Source: Silene noctiflora (taxonomy: Eukaryota > Streptophyta > Magnoliopsida > Caryophyllales > Caryophyllaceae). Taken from it: 25,522 nt of DNA. The stretch lies in assembly GCA_009801015.1 (NCBI GenBank), contig VHZZ01002526.1:8697-34218 (forward strand), in the 5' to 3' direction. Shown in pieces: positions 22,256-25,522 of this stretch. The position numbers and the translations under genes were made by a program. The notes beneath the pieces are model-generated. The model saw only the letters and a list, made by a program, of their open reading frames with translations, was not told the origin of the DNA and ran no database searches. Each line of letters opens with the position of its first letter. Position 1 is the stretch's first letter.

Positions 22256-25200
22256 TTACAGGAACATCTTAGAGTAGGCTTTTCGCTCCTGATTACGTCT
22301 ATCAGCAATCTGCATTCAAACCAATCCCCTGTAAAATTCCTCTCACCTCCTCTGCTATCTCTTTTAGATAATAAGCTAGCTGTAGACTATACCTTCTTCT
22401 TGGCAGCCGCCAACTCCCTCTTAATTCCAGCTGAACACAAGTAGCTCTATTTAGTATTTATGAAAATAAGCAGCTCGTGATGCCAAATGACACGGGACAA
22501 ATTTGATGTATAATCCAACACTTTCTCTAAAAAAAATGTAAGCAAACAATGTAGGTTTATACAATCGCTATTCCTTACCATCACTGGGCTCCAGCTCCAA
22601 TGCCCTCTGGAAACTTTCTACTGCAGCATCTATGTCATTAAGTGCCATATGTGCCTGGGGAGTAACCACATATATATTTCATTCAAAACACGAGCAATTC
22701 CAATTCCATTTCTGACGGTTAGTGATGGTTAGTTGGACAGCAAGAACGACAAGTGCTCAAAAAGTTGCAGAGATAATAGTGTTGCAACTTGCAAATGTCA
22801 ACAACCACTACGTACATATGCGACACATACTGTCTTATTCTTGTTATATTTGAATTTCATTTTTGAAATAAACTTTCGTATACAATAACAAGAACATTAC
22901 CTCAGTTCCTCAATGGATGGCCCCTGCAAATTGCGGGGTAGGGGGTGGGGGTTTCGTATTTACGCAGCCTTACCCTTGTGTTAGCAACACAAAGAGGCTG
23001 TTTCCAAATGACCCATGATGAATAAATTTAAAATTTCATATAATAAATATTTTTATTCCTTCTCGTCTCTATCCTTCTAAGCTTTTCCTTTTTTTTCACC
23101 ATACCACACTCATAATTACATTTGACGGCTAATCTTAGCGGCCCCAAATCAATTTGGACCAAGGCTTTGTTGTCGTTGATTCTTGACATGCCATATCCTT
23201 TGTTTCTTCATTACAACTACTATTATAACTACTATTTAAACATGTAACTATGTAAGGCTCTACGCCTCCACAAAATCATTGTCCAATATGGTATTGAAAT
23301 CACAGTATCGGTCGTGATCTTGGTAACGATCCCATATCGCGGTTGTGTACTATGATACGGTGGCAGCTCCATCCTCGCAGTTTATTGCAGCCTTTTTATA
23401 TAGGTCAAATAAGCTCTATCAGTCTTGCCGGCTTTATTATCATGTGTGAACCAAATATCGCCAAGAATCGGCCTTATCGGTCTAATATTGCTGTATTGTG
23501 CAAAAATTAACTACTTTCGGCAACTCTTTATAGATCGGAAAATATCAGCGCTAAAAGCTGAAAATCCTTCACGCAATAGCCGATTCAATACCATGCTCTT
23601 GAATATAGATGCGCAGATAAGTACAACAGCATGACGGTGTCAATTTAAATATTGCTGCCATAGAGAAATGAATCGTACAATAATGCTATAAGGGTACGTC
23701 AATAGGGATGATGAATGTTATATTGGGGACAAAGTGACGTATTTCTTATGTCGATGATTCCTTTCCATTTCTGGAGAAACTGAAATTAAATCGAGATGAA
23801 GCAATACAATCAGGTCCTATCTATGGCTCCAAAATAAACATTATTCCTCATTTTACAAGAGCTAACCTGTCCTTGGCGGAACAAAGCTTTCACATTGTCA
23901 TCACCATCACGCATGGCAAATTCAGTGTCCAATAAAGCGCCTTTTAAGTCCCCCAACTTCAACTTGCAAGCCTAAACATGCCATAAAAGAAAAGAAATTG
24001 TGAGCTTAATACTACTCATATACTATTTTTGTTTTTAACCTGCCATGAAAGAAAAGAGGCTTTTTTTAATGCTATGAAGCTCTACATAACTCAAAATTCC
24101 ATCAACCTTGGGAGCGAAGAGGTAGCGGAACATTTTGAACGTAAGAAATTGTGAGCTTAATACAACTCATATACTATTTTTGTTTTTAACCTGCCATGAA
24201 AGAAAAGAGGCTTTTTTTAATGCTATGAAGCTCTACATAACTCAAAATTCCATCAGCCTTGGGAGCGAAGAGGTAGCGGAGCATTTTGAACGTAGGGGCC
24301 TTCCTGTTGAGCCACTGTAAGCTTGCTTCACATATGCAGAACAAATCAAACTCTTCTACGCCAATCACCCTATGTTGCTCATGTGTGTCACTTTCTTAAA
24401 TTTTCTTTCAAGTACAAAGCATGGGTACTGAACTACCGACACTTGATCACATTAAATTTTAGGGCAAAAGCATGATTATGTAATTCAAAAAACATCTGAG
24501 TCCTATCTGTCCTGTTAAAGGAAAAGTACCCATTATAGTTGCAGCTGAGTCCGAGATTCATAGTAATCACCTTTAAAGCTTCAAGCTTGTCTCACTAAAA
24601 GTGGACAGTTGGTTGGGAGACCTTTCTCCCTTTTAGATAAACCATCAATGTAATTTACAGGTTTTTCGTGTATTTGAAAACCAATTATGTCTCACAATTC
24701 TTCCAAACGAAGGGTAAAGGTACAAGTGAAAAGTGGACGACAATTAGCAAAATGATAGCTTACAGAACTGTTGGTGAAAATCTGGGACTTGATCTTTCTC
24801 AAGGCTGTACTTTTATCTGCAAGGAACAAGACAATAAATGGGTGTGGAAAGTAAATCCTGGTAGCAATATAAAAAGAGAGACTAGTAAAAGAAAAGACCA
24901 TGGTCAATGCCATCTTTTTCCCAGCATTCATCTAGATAGCGTAATGCCTTCCTGTATTTCCTTAGAGCCATTGTGTAGTCTTNTTTNTGGGGGAAACAAA
25001 GGCTGAGAGGGAGAGAGCATAGAAAAAGAGAAAGGGACGGGAAAGCAAAGAAAGGCTGGTTAAAAAAGCAACCTTGAAATATTGGTTTCCAAGGGACTTG
25101 ATAGAATCAACAGCATGAGTCCACCAAGAGAGGTGAAGAGGGAGTTGGTCGAGATCAGCAGGCCAATCAGGAAAAGTGTCACCATCGTTGAAGAAATTAG

Positions 25201-25522
25201 AGGTGCCATCATCGGAGCCAGGAGGAATGTATCCAGATTGAGAGATGATAATCTCCTGAAGGGGACGCTCATTGTCATCAGTGTTAAGATGCTCGATAGA
25301 ACGGACAACACCCATGCCTTTGATGACTCTGCCAAAGACGACATGCTTTCCGTCAAGATGTGAGGTGCGGGTAGTAGTGATGAAAAACTGAGAGGAATTG
25401 GTGTTAGGACCAGAGTTAGCCATGGANAAGATACCCTTGCGTTCGTGTTTGAGGTCAAAGTTCTCGTCATCGAAAGTCAAACCGTAAATGGATTCACCGC
25501 CGGTACCATCAGAAGCGGAGAT
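22256..25522 (-). CDS. CYP40: Cyclophilin-40 peptidyl-prolyl isomerase, 5' truncated
   Basis: Seven exons are visible: 25522-25073 (continues past the window edge), 24986-24899, 24816-24764, 23971-23867, 22654-22579, 22430-22393, 22309-22256 (TAA at 22258-22256). They give 287 residues in frame; comparison with plant CYP40 (about 360 residues) suggests some 75 N-terminal residues, including the catalytic Arg region, are missing. The visible cyclophilin part has [26 protein letters not shown] and [12 protein letters not shown] His stands where cyclophilin A has Trp121 (SHLDGKH), as is usual in CYP40 and linked to weak cyclosporin binding. The TPR domain shows likely carboxylate-clamp residues for the Hsp90 EEVD tail: GNQYFK, the Asn in FTNSS, and Lys and Arg in KALFR. 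The protein ends in KMFL. CYP40 (SQUINT in Arabidopsis) is a cytosolic Hsp90 co-chaperone that supports AGO1 loading and vegetative phase change. Single Ns hit codon TTN at 25427 and the second exon's acceptor. Confidence 0.95.
22931..23182 (+). mobile_element. SINE-like remnant
   Basis: Within the CYP40 intron, on the plus strand, ACGCAGCCTTACCC and AGAGGCTGTTTCC at 22961-23005 resemble text I associate with the widespread Au-type plant SINEs, and the 3' part at about 23140-23182 ends with AAGGCTTTGTTGTCGTTG, similar to their (TTG)n tail. The middle is diverged or replaced. The family assignment is from memory of such repeats and has not been aligned. It is antisense to CYP40. Confidence 0.45.
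23183..23866. other. CYP40 intron sequence, unclassified repeat-like
   Basis: This part of the CYP40 intron is less AT-rich than its surroundings and contains recurrent TATCG-type words (TATCGGTCGTGATC, CCATATCGCGG, CTTATCGGTCT) at about 23300-23480. That suggests an old dispersed repeat, but no termini or coding similarity were found. The 69-codon plus frame at 23425-23634 has no support. Confidence 0.35.
23992..24293. repeat. 151-bp perfect-length tandem duplication
   Basis: Unit 1 (23992-24142) and unit 2 (24143-24293) are head to tail with only three mismatches that I could count. Both begin AAGAAATTGTGAGCTTAATAC and end CATTTTGAACGT. A related short word (GCCATAAAAGAAAAGA, near 23980) precedes unit 1 and resembles the internal GCCATGAAAGAAAAGA, offering a source of short homology. 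It lies in the CYP40 intron, starting about 20 bp from the exon at 23971-23867. Confidence 0.93.

Noticed and set aside
1-25522. CRISPR arrays, operons, toxin or phage systems.
   Set aside because: The window is plant nuclear DNA; no regularly spaced short repeats with unique spacers or bacterial-type gene clusters were seen.

Overview
This window is nuclear DNA from a flowering plant. The genes are rich in introns with GT-AG borders, the non-coding DNA is AT-rich, and small plant transposons (Stowaway, Tourist, hAT MITEs) are scattered through it. The many copies of the CTCCCTCCATCCC terminus would fit a Caryophyllales/Chenopodium-type eudicot, but that is only an impression. There are 35 Ns at 13346-13380 and single Ns at 24983, 24987 and 25427, so this is a draft assembly.

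Three protein genes can be rebuilt exon by exon. (1) On the minus strand, 14900 down to 2046, lies an 18-exon gene for a 634-residue fusion of a short-chain dehydrogenase (SDR) and a zinc-free quinone oxidoreductase (MDR). It is orthologous to Arabidopsis NQR (At1g49670) and ends in AKL, a peroxisomal targeting signal. (2) On the plus strand, 17042-21010, lies a complete 7-exon gene for a 459-residue armadillo-repeat protein of the ARMC6 family. (3) On the minus strand, from beyond 25522 down to 22256, lies the last 288 codons (seven exons) of cyclophilin-40 (CYP40/SQUINT), with the end of the cyclophilin domain and the Hsp90-binding TPR domain. Genes 1 and 2 diverge from a 2.1 kb spacer. Genes 2 and 3 converge on a 1.25 kb spacer. 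The three genes have unrelated housekeeping-type roles and nothing suggests they work together.

The rest is introns and spacers holding small mobile elements. They are a Tourist-like MITE (973-1281), two Stowaway MITEs (4581-4802 and 15030-15286), a hAT-type MITE with an 8-bp target duplication (7000-7241), a solo LTR with a perfect 5-bp target duplication (10571-10905), a decayed LINE reverse-transcriptase fragment (about 5850-6290) and a SINE-like remnant (about 22931-23182). There are also recent tandem duplications, notably a 151-bp one at 23992-24293.

I found no undescribed biological system. The observations most worth checking concern how repeats touch splice sites and promoters: a (GTAT)8 microsatellite that forms the first splice donor of ARMC6, a MITE about 30 bp from an NQR splice acceptor, and a MITE directly upstream of the NQR start. 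All exon coordinates come from reading splice borders by eye together with family similarity, with frame checked across every junction. Transcript ends were not determined.
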